A DNA stretch of 64,000 nt, taken from Succinivibrionaceae bacterium (lineage in GTDB: Bacteria; Pseudomonadota; Gammaproteobacteria; Enterobacterales; Succinivibrionaceae). The stretch is from positions 62,001 to 126,000 of the forward strand of contig JAHZGH010000009.1 of NCBI GenBank assembly GCA_019420905.1. Reading direction: 5' to 3'. Below are positions 26,688-38,587 of the stretch, in pieces (the first letter of the stretch is position 1; each line of letters begins with the position of its first letter). The notes under the pieces were generated by a model. The model had not been told where the DNA came from, did not search any database, and saw only the letters and a program-made list of their open reading frames with translations. The translations under genes and the position numbers were made by a program.

Positions 26688-28025
26688 ATGTCAGAAAATT
26701 TAGAGCAGGCTCCTAAAGGCTGGCTTGACCGTATATTTGGTCTCACCCGTAAAAAGACTTCTGTACGAACAGAAATAATTGCCGGCTTAACAACTTTCGT
26801 AGCAATGGCTTATATTATTTTTGTTAACCCTTCAATCCTAAAAGAGGCCGGCATTCCTCATGAAGCTGCAGTTGCAGCTACTCTTTGGTCTGCAGCTTTA
26901 TGTACCTTAGCAATGGGTTTCTTTGCTAATATTCCGGTAGCTGTTGCGCCTGGAATGGGGTTAAATGCATTCTTCACTTTCTATGTCTGCAATACCTTAG
27001 GACTTCCGTGGCAGACTGCTTTGGGTGCTGTATTTATCTCCGGTATCGTCTTCTTAATATTAACCATAACTAAGCTTCGTCAGCTTATCATTGATTCTGT
27101 TCCGATGAGCTTAAAGTCAGCTGTAGTCGTCGGTATTGGCATGTTTATTGCTTTCGTCGGCTTACAAACATCAGGATTAATTATTGGTTCTCCTGCAACT
27201 AAAGTAACCTTAGGCAGCATGGTTGATCCCAAAGTTCTGCTTTCAGTTTTGGGTATTATCATTATCGGCATTCTTTTAGCTTTAAAAGTTAAGGGTGCTA
27301 TGCTTATCGGTATTGTTGCTGTAGCTGTCATTGGCATGATCTTTGGCGTATCTCCAGCTCCAACAAAAGTTTCTGATGTTATAAGCTTTAACTTGCCGCA
27401 TTTCGGCGAGACCTTTATGGCAATGGATTTAATCGGTGCTTTCCACTATGGATTATTCTCTATTGTCTTTACCTTTACTGTAGTTGAGCTTTTCGATAAT
27501 ATCGGTACCTTAATCGGCGTCGGCAAGGCTGCTGGCTTGATGGATAAGAATGGTCATATTGAAAACATTGACAGAGCATTATTAACCGATTCTTGCGGCA
27601 CTATGATCTCTGCAGTAATGGGTACTTGTACTGTTACTTCTTATGTTGAGTCTACAGCAGGTGCTAATGCTGGTGGCAGAACTGGCCTTACTGCTGTAAC
27701 TGTAGGCGTTTGCTTCTTATTATCCTTCTTCTTAGCTCCTTTAGCCGGTTTAATCCCTGGTTATGCTACAGCTCCTGCTCTTATTATTGTAGGTGCTATG
27801 ATGATGAAGAATGTTTTAGGGGTTAACTTTGAAGACTTCACAGATTCAATTCCTGCTTTCTTAACTATAATCATGATGCCGTTAACCTACTCAATTGCCA
27901 ACGGCTTCGGCTTTGGCTTTGCAAGCTACTGCCTGCTTAAGGTTTTCACTGGCCGTGCTCGTGAAATCAGTCCAGTAATGTGGGTCGTAACTGTAGTATT
28001 CATGATTTCCTTCGTTGTACGTTAA
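26688..28025 (+). CDS. NCS2 family purine permease
   Basis: Proton symporter for adenine, hypoxanthine or guanine in the inner membrane (AdeP/GhxP/PbuG-like branch). The N-terminus (VRTEIIAGLTTFVAMAYIIFVNP) and PVAVAPGMGLNAFFTF are diagnostic, followed by about fourteen segments and the TVVELFDNIGTLIGV motif. ATG at 26688 with GAGG upstream gives 445 residues, the family length. The substrate could be hypoxanthine/guanine or adenine. Monocistronic, closed by the hairpin at 28033-28060. Confidence 0.92.
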   Translation: MSENLEQAPKGWLDRIFGLTRKKTSVRTEIIAGLTTFVAMAYIIFVNPSILKEAGIPHEAAVAATLWSAALCTLAMGFFANIPVAVAPGMGLNAFFTFYVCNTLGLPWQTALGAVFISGIVFLILTITKLRQLIIDSVPMSLKSAVVVGIGMFIAFVGLQTSGLIIGSPATKVTLGSMVDPKVLLSVLGIIIIGILLALKVKGAMLIGIVAVAVIGMIFGVSPAPTKVSDVISFNLPHFGETFMAMDLIGAFHYGLFSIVFTFTVVELFDNIGTLIGVGKAAGLMDKNGHIENIDRALLTDSCGTMISAVMGTCTVTSYVESTAGANAGGRTGLTAVTVGVCFLLSFFLAPLAGLIPGYATAPALIIVGAMMMKNVLGVNFEDFTDSIPAFLTIIMMPLTYSIANGFGFGFASYCLLKVFTGRAREISPVMWVVTVVFMISFVVR

Positions 28026-28032
28026 TCTTTTC

Positions 28033-28060
28033 AATGCGCCTTAAAGCCTTAAGGCGCATT
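28033..28060 (+). terminator. Terminator after the purine permease
   Basis: 12-bp perfect stem AATGCGCCTTAA with its complement, 4-base loop, then a T-rich tail (ATGTTTTCTT). Confidence 0.85.
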
Positions 28061-28244
28061 ATGTTTTCTTCATCTGTTAGATTTTCTCTTCTTTAGCTTT
28101 AATCTTATTTTTATAACATAAGCTTCTTTAATTATCTAAGTATTTGACTTTGACAATTATTTGATAAAATAAGCCTAAACATATCAAGGATAAATTATAA
28201 ATTTTATGCTTTTAAATTAAAGCAGAAATCTTTTACAGCATCTT

Positions 28245-28886
28245 ATGAGTTTAAGTTCCCAAGATACCTATTTGATTCCTGCGCTTGCTAAAAATGAAGT
28301 GCACAGGACTGAAATTATTATTAAGAAAAGCCGTTTTATTACCAGTATTGGTCATACTAAAGGTGTAGACGAGGCGAAGTCTTTTATTAATAAGATTTCC
28401 GCTGAATTTGCTGATGCCAGACATAATTGCTTTGCTTATAATGCAGATAAGCCCGGTTCAACAGGCTATGCTGGATGTTCTGATGACGGCGAACCTCACG
28501 GCACAGCGGGAAAGCCTATGCTGAATGTAGTAATTCATAGTGATATAGGCGAGATTACCGCTGTAGTTACCCGTTATTTTGGCGGCATCCTTTTAGGAAC
28601 TGGCGGATTAGTTAAGGCCTATCAAGACAGCGTTAAAAATGCTTTAGATACCCTTAAGACGACCCCCATGGTCTTAACTTATGACCTTGAGATACAAATA
28701 GGCCCCAGATTTATAAGTCAATTTTTACGCTTATGTCAAAGTTATCAAGCTCAAATTTCAAATTGCGACTTTGGTATTGAGGCTATATATAAGATTTCAT
28801 TGCCTCAATCTGAATATGAGGCTTTTCAGGCTAAAGTGATTGAAATGACTTCTGGTCAAGCAAAAATTATTAAAGATGAAAAATAG
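28245..28886 (+). CDS. yigZ: YigZ/IMPACT family protein
   Basis: 213-residue member of the UPF0029 (IMPACT) family, whose biochemical role is still unsettled. The signature ARHNCFAYN...GYAGCSDDGEPHGTAGKPML and VVTRYFGGILLGTGGLVKAYQDSVKNAL is complete. The C-terminal domain is the DUF1949-type fold. The ribosome site is weak. An exported small protein follows 34 bases later. Confidence 0.9.
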   Translation: MSLSSQDTYLIPALAKNEVHRTEIIIKKSRFITSIGHTKGVDEAKSFINKISAEFADARHNCFAYNADKPGSTGYAGCSDDGEPHGTAGKPMLNVVIHSDIGEITAVVTRYFGGILLGTGGLVKAYQDSVKNALDTLKTTPMVLTYDLEIQIGPRFISQFLRLCQSYQAQISNCDFGIEAIYKISLPQSEYEAFQAKVIEMTSGQAKIIKDEK

Positions 28887-28920
28887 AAAATATAATTTAG
28901 GATAGTCAGGAGGAACAAAT

Positions 28921-29166
28921 ATGAAATTTAAGCAATTAATTATTGGTTCTTTAGCAGGCCTGCTTTTCTTTTCAGTGCCTGGCTTTGCTCATGGGCACAG
29001 CAGCCTTCACCACGATACTTACGTAAATGGTTATTATAGAAGCAATGGTACCTATGTACAGGGGCATTATCGTTCAGAGCGTGACGGTAATGTGTATAAT
29101 AATTGGTCTACTAAAGGAAATGTAAATCCATACACAGGACAAGAAGGCACACGAAATCCTTATTAA
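28921..29166 (+). CDS. Small exported protein with YRSNGTYVQGHYR-type motif
   Basis: 81 residues. Signal peptide KFKQLIIGSLAGLLFFSVPGFA, then a 58-residue mature part rich in His, Gly, Tyr and Asn. The stretch VNGYYRSNGTYVQGHYRSER and DGNVYNNWSTKGNVNPYTGQ matches a motif seen in many small periplasmic proteins of unknown function from proteobacteria. Strong AGGAGGAAC ribosome site. The His-rich start of the mature part (HGHSSLHH) could bind metal; inference only. Confidence 0.75.
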   Translation: MKFKQLIIGSLAGLLFFSVPGFAHGHSSLHHDTYVNGYYRSNGTYVQGHYRSERDGNVYNNWSTKGNVNPYTGQEGTRNPY

Positions 29167-29366
29167 AATTTTTATATTCAATATACGCAGATATTTCCTT
29201 GCGATTTATGCTTGAGATATCTATATTTATCCTCTCCGTTTAACAATTTTGCTGTTTATAAGCAATTTATTGAAAGTGTTTAATTTTCCATTTCAGATAT
29301 GCTTTTATCACATTTTTTATCCAGCTATTTAAAAGCGTAAAATTTTTCCTGAAATAAGGAGTTAAG

Positions 29367-29789
29367 ATGAAATCTAGACTAGCAATAATTATTATATTTT
29401 TATTGATGAGCTTTATTTCTGTAAACGCCTATTCTTATGATGTTATATTTAAAATTGATAATAAACAGTATTTTCAAAATATTGATGAGTTAAATGAGGG
29501 AGCAGCAGCCTTTAGAAAAGCTTTGCCTTTAACTGTAGTTTTTGAAAATTTTGGGCAAAACGAAAGAATAGCTTATCTAAATAAGAAATTGGAAAATTTT
29601 AAAGACAATCCTCACTGTACGCCGGTTCGCGGAGATTTAACCTATTATGTACCGTGGGGGAATTTAGCGGTATTTGTTAAAGATTTTAGGTATTCTGAAA
29701 ATCTTCTTTACATAACCCATTTAAATCAAGATTTGCTTGAAGCGATACAAAAAAGTCAAAAATCTTTAATAATAATTGAAGAGAAATAG
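29367..29789 (+). CDS. Exported cyclophilin-like fold protein
   Basis: 140 residues: signal peptide (KSRLAIIIIFLLMSFISVNAYS), then a domain with the pattern of the bacterial cyclophilin-like family: internal ALPLTVVFENFGQNERIAYLNKKL, then a GDLTYYVPWGNLAVFVKDF strand pair. The family is beta-barrel-like and not a proven prolyl isomerase. AAGGAG precedes the ATG. Likely periplasmic. Confidence 0.68.
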   Translation: MKSRLAIIIIFLLMSFISVNAYSYDVIFKIDNKQYFQNIDELNEGAAAFRKALPLTVVFENFGQNERIAYLNKKLENFKDNPHCTPVRGDLTYYVPWGNLAVFVKDFRYSENLLYITHLNQDLLEAIQKSQKSLIIIEEK

Positions 29790-29867
29790 GGCATTGTAAG
29801 ACGGCTTTGCTTTATTATAAATAGCACAAGCTTTATAGTTTTAAAAATAATTCTTAAGCTGTAAATA

Positions 29868-29913
29868 TAAGGCCGTAGAGGCAATATTTTATAAAGTAAA
29901 ATTTACGGCCTTA
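29868..29913. terminator. Hairpin between convergent genes
   Basis: TAAGGCCGTA / TACGGCCTTA arms (10 bp) around a 26-base loop that holds a second small stem (ATTTTA/TAAAAT). It lies between the cyclophilin-like gene and the autotransporter, so it could end both transcripts. Confidence 0.45.
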
Positions 29914-29969
29914 ACAAATGAGGCATAAGCGCCAGTTGAGCTGCATTGCTTCTGACGCTTTATTAATTA

Positions 29970-32900
29970 TTAGAAGCTGTATTTAAATCCTCCAGATAAG
30001 ATATAAGTATCAGAATTATCAGCTCCTAAGGCAGTTTCGCCTTCAATAAAGAAGTAAGAGTTTTCAGAACTCTTGACTGACATGCCTAAGCCTAATGTAT
30101 ACCAGGTATCATCGTTTTCATAAGTAACATCCATATAGCCGCTATTATCATAAGCACGAATTTTTTGATCGCCTAAGAATTCATGCATTACATCGGCTCG
30201 AACATACATAGTTACAGGATGTTCCCAGTCAAGGAAGTCCTTTCCTGCTCTGAAGCCTGCACGGCCGATTAAGCTGTTAATAGAATCTAATTCAATCTCG
30301 CTGCCTTGAGAGGTAGTGTAATTAGCTCCAGCAACATATGTGTACTGCAATTGAGCCTGAGGCTCGATGTAGTAGTTGCTAGAATTTGAAAATTTCCATC
30401 CATACTCAGCAGAAATAGAGGCCAAATCATTAGAATACTCACCAGAAACATATTCATTCCATGTTCTGGTATTAAAACCGAAGTCATTTTTGAGATGACC
30501 ATATTTTAATACCAAGTCCAGGTACTGGCCATCATCGGCAAGATAGGTAGTATAGAACCACAAACCGTATCTCTCAATATTGCCGTCACCGTCAACAGTA
30601 CGGTAATCAAGATCTCCGTTCATGTAGTCAATAGCTAAGCCAGTATGGAATTCTCCGGAATCGAGAAGATCTCTTTGGTCAAAGCCTATTTCTACCATAG
30701 TGTTATGGCTTCTGAAGGAATCCTCCTTACCAATATTATCGTGACGCAGTCTGACCCAAACGCCGTGATCGGTATTACCAACGAATCTTGCTTCACCCAG
30801 ACGCTTATTTAAAGTATCCATGTAGATAGCATTAGCATAGTTCGCACGAGACATATCGATAACGGTCTTGCCTATATCAGAGACTTCACGATTATTGATA
30901 GTGTAAAGCTTGTAATTAATTGCGCCGGTATCATCAGCAGAGTCTGCAGCTGCCTGAGGATCTGCTTCATCACTCAAAGTCATAATTGCATCGACTTCAT
31001 CATCAGTCTCTTGTTGGTCTTCGCCTACAGGAGCTCCTTCACTGCCAAATAATCCATCTACCGTATCACTGCCAGGCTTTTGTTCTGTTAAAGAATCTCC
31101 ATTGTATAGATCGTTTTCATCATTATTATCATATTCATCGGTTGTTATGCCGTAAGTTACATTAAATATGCCCTTATCCATACTTCCGACATGGAATGTG
31201 ACATCAGAACCTGCGCCAATTGTTGCAAAGCGCAAGCCATCGTGACCGTTATTAATTTCTGCCTCACTTACGGCATCAACCAGATTGATGTAGTAAGTAC
31301 CGTTAGCTTCTTTAATATACAGCATATTACTGTTATTCAAGTTGTTGCCATCGAGATTCATACTGAATACTGCATCACCGTTAAACTTGTAAACAGTAAG
31401 AGCATTAGCCGCAGTATTTAAATCAGAATTAGCTTGTACAAGATTGATGATAGGAAGTCCGTTAACATCGAAAGATAGGGAATCTTGATCATCATCCAAA
31501 TCAGCTTCATCTAAGGCTATTATTCCGCCATTTGTAGTTATAGAAGTTATCCAGCTTTGTCCAGTAACATTCCAAACAGATCCTTGACCCATAGTTAGGT
31601 TAATAGCACCGCCCTCATAAATTTCACTGCTGAAAGCGGGGTGGAAGAAAGTGGATGAACTATGGCCATTTTCAGAAATAACACCGGCATCGCCGTAATC
31701 GTCAGCTCGTCCTGTTAAAACGCCTCCGCAGCCTAAGTCAACGTTTAAGATGCCGTTATTACCGGCAAGCAGATTGCCTGTAATATTGATGCCTGAAGAT
31801 GATGATTTAGATCTTATATCCACATAGCCTTCATACGCTGCCAAAATATCTCCAGAAATTGAACTTTTTATGGAGTTTCCTGAAGCATCTTTAAAATCGT
31901 CATAGGACAAAATTACTTTTGCACGATCCTCTGTGCTCATATTCTTGCTTGTGGAAACAGCATCCTTGCTTAAGTTAGTTGCCGTACCGGCAGCAATAGC
32001 GATATCCTGACTGTTAGAGCTTATGGCGTAACTGTCTGTAGCAATTGAAGTGAATCCATCTATATTGATAGCTGTACCTTTTTCATTTCCGTTATATGCC
32101 CAGACTACACGCTCCAAAGCAGATGAATAAGGATCAGCATGAGTCCTTAAAATATTAGATTCTCCGTTTAAATTTATTGAAGATCCGTCTTCTGCATATA
32201 ATGCTGAAACAATACTAGACGAATCTAAATCACCAGCTTTTTCAATAACAGTTGTAGAGTAGACATAGTTAGTTTTAGAAGAGGAAGTTTGATTGCCTAT
32301 TAAATCAACAGCAGCTCCAGTTCCAGAAGCATATACAGCTCCTGATAAATAGTTATACTTATCAGCATATAAAGATACGTCAGAGTCGGCATTTGCTTTG
32401 ATAGCATAACCATTATCAGACTGAATGAAGTTAGACTCTGTAGCTTTCAAATCAATTACTGAAGAATCTGATGCACTAATGCCTGAAGCGGAACCGGTAA
32501 TTAAATTGCTGCCTTTAGCTATTACGTCAATGGCTGCAGAATTTGATGACTCAATGCCATAACCGTTAATACCTTCAACATGATTGTAGCCGTTTGTAGC
32601 TTCAATATAAGTAGACCCGCCCTTTGCAGAGAGGCCTGAAGCTTCTCCGCCTACATAATTGTTTTCGGCAATTAATGAAACGTTATCATTGTCTGCTAAT
32701 GATGCATTTTCTGTTAAATATATGCCTGTATCATGGCCTGATACGTAGTTATATTTAGCTTCGAGAGATACTGTGCCGTTCCCATCTATGCGGATGCCAT
32801 CGCCAGTCTTATATGCATCATCTTCATCATAATAAGCAGAACCATAAACGGCATTGATTCCATTTTGGGCTATTAAGGAAATGTTCTGAGAGCCTCTGTG

Positions 32901-34247
32901 ATCAATACCGTTATTGCCGGCTGCAATAATGTTATTTCCCGTTTCTGATTTCAAAGTTACATCAGCAAAGCTTTCTTGCTGCGTCAAAATACCGTCACCG
33001 CCGATTTCTCCTGAATCTGCAGCATTTTTCTTAGCTTCAGATAAAATAACGTTATTACCGGAAGTAGCGGTTAGGGCTACAGAACCTTGGGCATTATCTG
33101 CAATATTAATGCCGTCAGCGGAACTTGCATCTTTGCCGAAAGTACGGATATAGTTTGATGCACCTTCTACTGTTACATTAGCTTCTGTTTCGGCATTTCC
33201 TGTTAAATGAATACCAAAGTCATTGGCAAAAATAGCATTATTTTCAGAAGCTGTCATGCTGACAGAGCCTGATGTCATATTAATGCCGGTCTGACCGCCA
33301 TAAACTTCATTGTAGGAAGAATTAAGAGTTACTTGACCTGACGAAGAAACATCAATACCTGTGCCTGAATTTTCATCAGCATTTCCTGCATAAATAAGAT
33401 TGTATTCATCAGATGTTGCATAATTAAAATCATCTGCTGTTAGGGTAACATTAGTGTCAGAAGCAGAAATTCCTATTTTATTAGAATAAACAGTATTATT
33501 AGTATGCGCATCTACATAAATTGTACCGCCAGTTGAGGTAATTCCGCTTTCTCCACCGCCTATATAGTTACTTCCTCCTTTTGCTACAATAGATGCAATA
33601 CTTTCAGAGCTTTGATTAAAAATGCCGTTATTATTGCCGACAACAGTATTTCCTTCTGAACCATGGGATTCAAGCTGGATATTATAAGGTCGATTGGAAG
33701 ATACATTTTTTGTCAATTCAATGCCGTTATTTGCACCGAAAACCTGATTTTTTAATCCTGAAACATGTATCGTACCGTTACCATTCAAAACAATACCGCT
33801 GGCAGATTCTGATTTTTTCAAATTATCATTTTCAAAATTATAACCGCCGACGATAACATTGGTTCCTTGATCGTCTTTGATTTCTATTGACTGAGAACCG
33901 CTATGATCAATAGCTGTACCTCCGGCATAGATTTGATTAAGAACACCGATTTCTCCTTTGCCTTGAATATATATTTCTCCGCTGCTGTCTTTTTCGGTGT
34001 AAATGCCTTTGCCGTCTTCACCATAAGAAATAATGGAATTAATTCCGTTTTCTGCTGTGGAAGTAATAGTAATATTGCTGTCTGAGCCAGCATCCGTAAC
34101 AATGGCATTACCAGAATTAACACTAACCTCGTTGTAAGCTCCCTGTAATGTTACATTATTATCTCCGGACTCAATATGAATGCCGTTTTGGTAAGCACGG
34201 ACAAGGTTAGCAGAGGCGGCTGTAAATTCAGCAGTTCCTCCAGACAT
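29970..34247 (-). pseudogene. Autotransporter, C-terminal part (passenger and beta-barrel)
   Basis: Type Va autotransporter adhesin part. About 1100 residues of Asn/Gly/Ser-rich beta-helical passenger repeats (N-Y-V-x-G...-G-I-x-x-x-G pattern), then a beta-barrel in the last 275 residues (from GVWVRLRHDNIG) ending in the aromatic LSGGFKYSF. The frame stays open upstream to 34538, where a TGA (34539-34541) separates it from its own N-terminus at 34539-35795. Alone this part has no signal peptide and could not be exported. The ATG at 34247 is simply the first Met inside the frame. Confidence 0.85.
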
Positions 34248-34538
34248 TACAAGACCTTCATTAAATAGATCCTGATTAGCTGATTTTTCTGATGAAGAGG
34301 AGCTTACGCCTATAATATTATTTCCAGATGTAGCTTCAGCTTTTACTGAACTGCCTGCAATATTGACGCCTATTGAATTATCTGCATTATTTTTATTTTC
34401 TTCTGTTGTAAAAATGTAGTTGTTTTCTGCAATTAGATTGACACTTTTTTCATATATATTTTCAGCCGCACCTTCGGCATTAACGCCTATGACTCCGCCA
34501 ATATAGTTATCGCCGTTTTCAGCAATTACATCAACTGT

Positions 34539-35795
34539 TCAGCCCTGAGTAGAAATTCCGTAACCGTTTGTATTTTTATAAGATTTTAACCCTTCAATAT
34601 AGTTATCACCATTTTGAGCAATAACGCCAACACGTACAGACGAAGATGTGCTGTCTACCTGCAAGCCATTATTATATCCAACAATAGTATTTGCTATTCC
34701 GCCTTTTTCATTTATGTCATTTCCTTCAGCAGTGATCAATATATTATATTTCTTATCATTATTTGAAATGCTGCCTTGGGAATCAGTATCTTTATGAACA
34801 TAAACTCCAGCATCATAGCCTGTAATAACATTTGATACCCCAGAATGTATGTTTATATACCCGTTACCTTCGCTTCTAATTCCGTCACCATTTTTGTCAT
34901 CACCTTCACGATTAATACCTGCGTGAATATAAGTACTGCCTGCAGCTACAAGATTAATATTTCCTTTTTTATTATTTGCCTTGCCGTCACTATCTGTACT
35001 ATCAATGCCGTTATTATTAGCATAAATAATAATATCTTTGGCTGAATTTAGGTTCAGATCTCTTTCGCCATAGACTTGAACTGCATCATAAAAATGACCG
35101 TCTTTATCTGAAATTTCTTTATCAGATACAGCATCTACTCTAATATCACCAGAAGCAGAGGCTATATCAAAGCTGCCAGCATTATTCTTATCTTCTGAAA
35201 CATGTATTGCTGCGCCATGATAAGGATTGTCAGTACCCTCATAGCCGTTGTGCTTAATATATACAGAACTTCCTGATATATCTTTAAGATTATCTTGATC
35301 TGCATCCAGAACATATCTGTCTGATTCATTTTCAAAAATTTTATCAAAAGAGTCCGGATCGGCTGTTTTATAAGATCTTGTATAAGGTAAGCCATCAAAA
35401 TTCCAGTCTGGAATATCCGCTTGCAAAGCTTGATCGTTTATTTGCGGTATTGATTTAGAAGAGGGATCTTCGCTAGGTGTGACATTGCCATAAGCAGGCT
35501 TATTTGCTGCTGTATGCTCAACAATTTCATTTATTTTATTTTCAACTTCTGTTGTTATGCTTTCAATTTGAGTATCAATATTTAAAACAGGATCTGATGC
35601 ATCATTTATTCCAGCATAAGCAGGAGATGAAATAACAGCAATCGCCACTGAAATAAAAGTCTTTGAGTCTACTTTTTTTATAAATTGCTTTACCCCGCCA
35701 TTATGGATTAAGTCGCCTTTACTATAAGGCTTAGCAGGGATTGACTTGTAAGCTTTTTTTAGCAGATGCTTCTCTTTGGTGAATTGCTGTGTCAT
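34539..35795 (-). pseudogene. Autotransporter, N-terminal part (signal and passenger)
   Basis: Same frame as the part at 29970-34247. It starts with a long extended signal region (about 62 residues, ending in VAIAVISSPAYA), typical of large autotransporters, followed by passenger repeats. It ends at TGA 34539-34541. The residues around the stop (STQG, stop, TVDVIAENGDNYIGG) align without gap to a later repeat (SAKGGSTYIEATNGYNHVEG), where the stop position is Gly; GGA to TGA is a one-base change. The intact protein would be 1941 residues. Confidence 0.85.
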
Positions 35796-37647
35796 TTTTT
35801 TGCCTCAAAAATTTTTTTTATATTTTATTTACATAAATTATATAAAAATTTGACACAAAAAAAAACAATCTGATTAATTAAAAAATGTTACTAATAATAA
35901 AAATATTTATATAATTTAATATATAGAGATATATTATGAAATAATATAAATAATCAAACAGATAAAATAAAGAGATATTTTACATAAATATAAAAAATAC
36001 AAACTTTTAATTGATTTTTTGATAGAAAATTAAGTGTTAATTTATAATAATATCAAATAGTTATAATGTAACTATATACGTATATATTCTAATATTAAGT
36101 ATAAGTGTATATTTATTCTTATGTTAAGCTGTCAAAAAATGATTATATATTGCTTAGTTTAAAACTATATATATAAATAAATTCTTTTATAGCAGCTATA
36201 TTAAAGTTAACAAATAAAAACGCCGTCTAAATAATTATGTATTTGATATATTGTATAAATTTATTTAAGCCTTTATCATTTAATTACATGATGTATTTAA
36301 TAAAATCTTCATTATTTATCGATATTAAAATTTGATTTAGTTATAGAAAATATTTAACGTCTTGACTGCGTTATTCAAGCTTTTAAAACAAGTCTATGGA
36401 TACTGATAACAAAAAATCAGAGATGAAGTAAATTGTTATAAAAGATAATTGATCTTCATTGTTATATTTACATGAGGTGTTGTTTACATAAAAGATATAC
36501 TTTTCTGCTTTTTTGTATTCAAAATAAGCTAAATCTGCAGAAGTATTCACTTTGTAGATCTATGCGGACAATATGTCCATATAAAGTTATCAATAAAAAA
36601 GACTTTTCTTAACGTTCTTTAAATATAATCATATTTTTGCTTTAGATTTAATATCTTAATCTAACAGGCTTAAAAGTTTTTTATCAACACAATATAACTT
36701 ACCTGATATTTTATTGACATTAACTTTAATTTAAAAAGAAATATTTTCGATTTTTCCTAAAGGGGAATAAGATTATCCTGTAGGGATAGTAATTTTTATA
36801 TTTATGATATGGTTTGTAAATATATTTGCCTAAATTTTTATCATAAGATAATAACTAAAAAAAAGATAAATTCTTTTTACATACATACTAATACGATAGT
36901 TTACTTAAAACTATCAAGAATTCGTGATCCATATAAAATATCGATTTTTTTAGTATCACAAGTAGCCTTGATAAGGGAGCAGTATAAACTTGAAATCTGC
37001 AAACAGATACCATAAAAAATTTGATATGGTCGCTGTAGCGGAGTTTAAATGTAGAGAGAAAGTTGTTCTTAGCTGTTTTAGCAAAAATTTGCTAAAGAAT
37101 AAGCTTAAAAGATATTTGATTCAGAACAAAACTTAAAAAATATTTAATATCTAGATAAAACAACATACTGATTATAAGCTTTGTTAGTTAATTGACCGGA
37201 AAATCACAAAAATGATGGATGATATTATTATCAGAGGTTAGCTTCTTAAATGTTAATCTTTGTGGATGTATATCTGCAAGTTACTTAGAAATTAAAAGGG
37301 ACAATACTCTAATTAAAGAGTTTAAAATAAATAATAGAAATCTATATAGTAAGTCAACTTAGTCCAAACAATAATTCGTCACAGATCTTTTATAAAAATA
37401 ATAACAGATTTACATGGTTATATTATGCTGTTTATAAACGCCTTTAAACTTCGCATAATTTATATTATGTTAAATTATGCTTATAGTATGAAACCAATTT
37501 AAAAATTTATTAACATATTTCAGGTTTTTAAATGTTTAGCTTTGACTGCTTATAAAATATATAATTTTTTTGTTTATAATTGAACTTATCTTTAAAAATG
37601 TAAAAAAATCACAAATATAAATATTGTGAATATAAATAGTATCAGAT
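35796..37647. other. 1.85-kb AT-rich stretch without convincing genes
   Basis: Should contain the autotransporter promoter at its left end. A 68-codon open frame (36809-37015, +) has no family resemblance, though its end (DPYKISIFLVSQVALIREQYKLEI) looks coding-like. Two dyads 20 bases apart lie at 36754-36767 and 36774-36788. I see no RNA gene, IS end or direct repeat of note. Confidence 0.5.
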
Positions 37648-38415
37648 TTATAAAATATCTGAGATCTTTGCAGCCGCCGCATGCATTTTTCTTGTTAATG
37701 AATTGTAATTTAATCCTTTAATTTTCAAGCTGTCACCAAAAACTCCAATTGCACCTATTGGATAATGCATTGAATCATAAACAGATACTGCAATATCCAT
37801 AAAACCATCTTTGTAGGAATTTTCACTTATTGCAACATTTTTATCTCTGATTAAAGCTATTTTTTTGTCTAGGTCTTGCCAATTATCAATTGTATTTTTT
37901 TCTAATTTCTCTAATACACTGCCTCTAATAGTTAAAATCTCTGAATCTGACAAATTAGCTAATATACTTTGTCCTATTGCTAAGCAATGAGCACTAACTA
38001 TAGTGCCTGCATTTATAAATGTATTATCAATATTTTTATTATCTGTCGTATAGATAATAATAATTTTTTGTTCTCCTTTTGTTTCTAAAAAAGGAATAGC
38101 AAAATAAAAATTTTGGTGAAAATACTCGCTAAGAGGATCTAAAGCTTGTTTAGCAGCTGTGCATAAAGGCATTTTTGACAATACTTCAGCACCTACGAAA
38201 TAAAATTTAAGACCTAATCCATATGCTTTTGTTTGCGGATTTTGAAAAATAAAACCACGATCTTTTAAGGTATTTAATATTCTGAAAGTTCCGCTTTTAA
38301 CAAGGTTAAGTTTTCGACTAATTTCAGTCACACCCATTTCTTTTTGTTCATTTACAAACAGTTCAATTATATCGAAAGCTTTATTTAATAAATTTATGTT
38401 TGAATTATCAGCCAT
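37648..38415 (-). CDS. IclR family transcriptional regulator
   Basis: 255 residues: an N-terminal winged helix (NKAFDIIELFVNEQKEMGVTEISRKLNLVKSGTFRILNTLKDRGFI, about 10-60) and a C-terminal GAF-like effector domain (about 80-250). It is divergent from the TRAP/aldolase/kinase operon and almost certainly its regulator. Two copies of a 19-bp dyad in the shared 218-bp promoter region are its likely operators. AGGGA precedes the start. The effector is probably the imported substrate or its phosphate. Confidence 0.9.
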   Translation of the reverse strand: MADNSNINLLNKAFDIIELFVNEQKEMGVTEISRKLNLVKSGTFRILNTLKDRGFIFQNPQTKAYGLGLKFYFVGAEVLSKMPLCTAAKQALDPLSEYFHQNFYFAIPFLETKGEQKIIIIYTTDNKNIDNTFINAGTIVSAHCLAIGQSILANLSDSEILTIRGSVLEKLEKNTIDNWQDLDKKIALIRDKNVAISENSYKDGFMDIAVSVYDSMHYPIGAIGVFGDSLKIKGLNYNSLTRKMHAAAAKISDIL

Positions 38416-38463
38416 TTTTTTATCCCTATTTTTGTTCTTATTTTTATTTTATCACATTTATTT

Positions 38464-38482
38464 TGTTTCATTAGATGGAACA
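38464..38482. promoter_or_regulatory. IclR-type operator O1
   Basis: TGTTTCA-TTAGA-TGGAACA, one mismatch from the perfect O2 dyad. It lies 49 bases upstream of the IclR start, close to that gene's likely promoter, so it may mediate autoregulation. Confidence 0.62.
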
Positions 38483-38587
38483 ATTTCTTAATAAACACGA
38501 TATATATCGCATTTTATTTTTGTGATCTGCTTAGCATATATAACATATAGGCCACAGTTTTTAATTTTTTAATACTAATATTATAGA

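Noticed and set aside
31191..31421. Open frames antisense to the autotransporter (also 32914-33153, 33903-34085, 34845-35045)
   Set aside because: They are shadows of a low-complexity repeat-rich gene on the other strand.
34539..34541. TGA read as selenocysteine or as Trp under an altered code
   Set aside because: TGA is used as a normal stop elsewhere (for example the MATE gene), there is no visible SECIS-like hairpin reason, and the aligned residue is Gly.
29970..35795. Repeats in the autotransporter as a CRISPR array or satellite
   Set aside because: They are imprecise protein-level beta-helix repeats with no constant DNA repeat and spacer structure.
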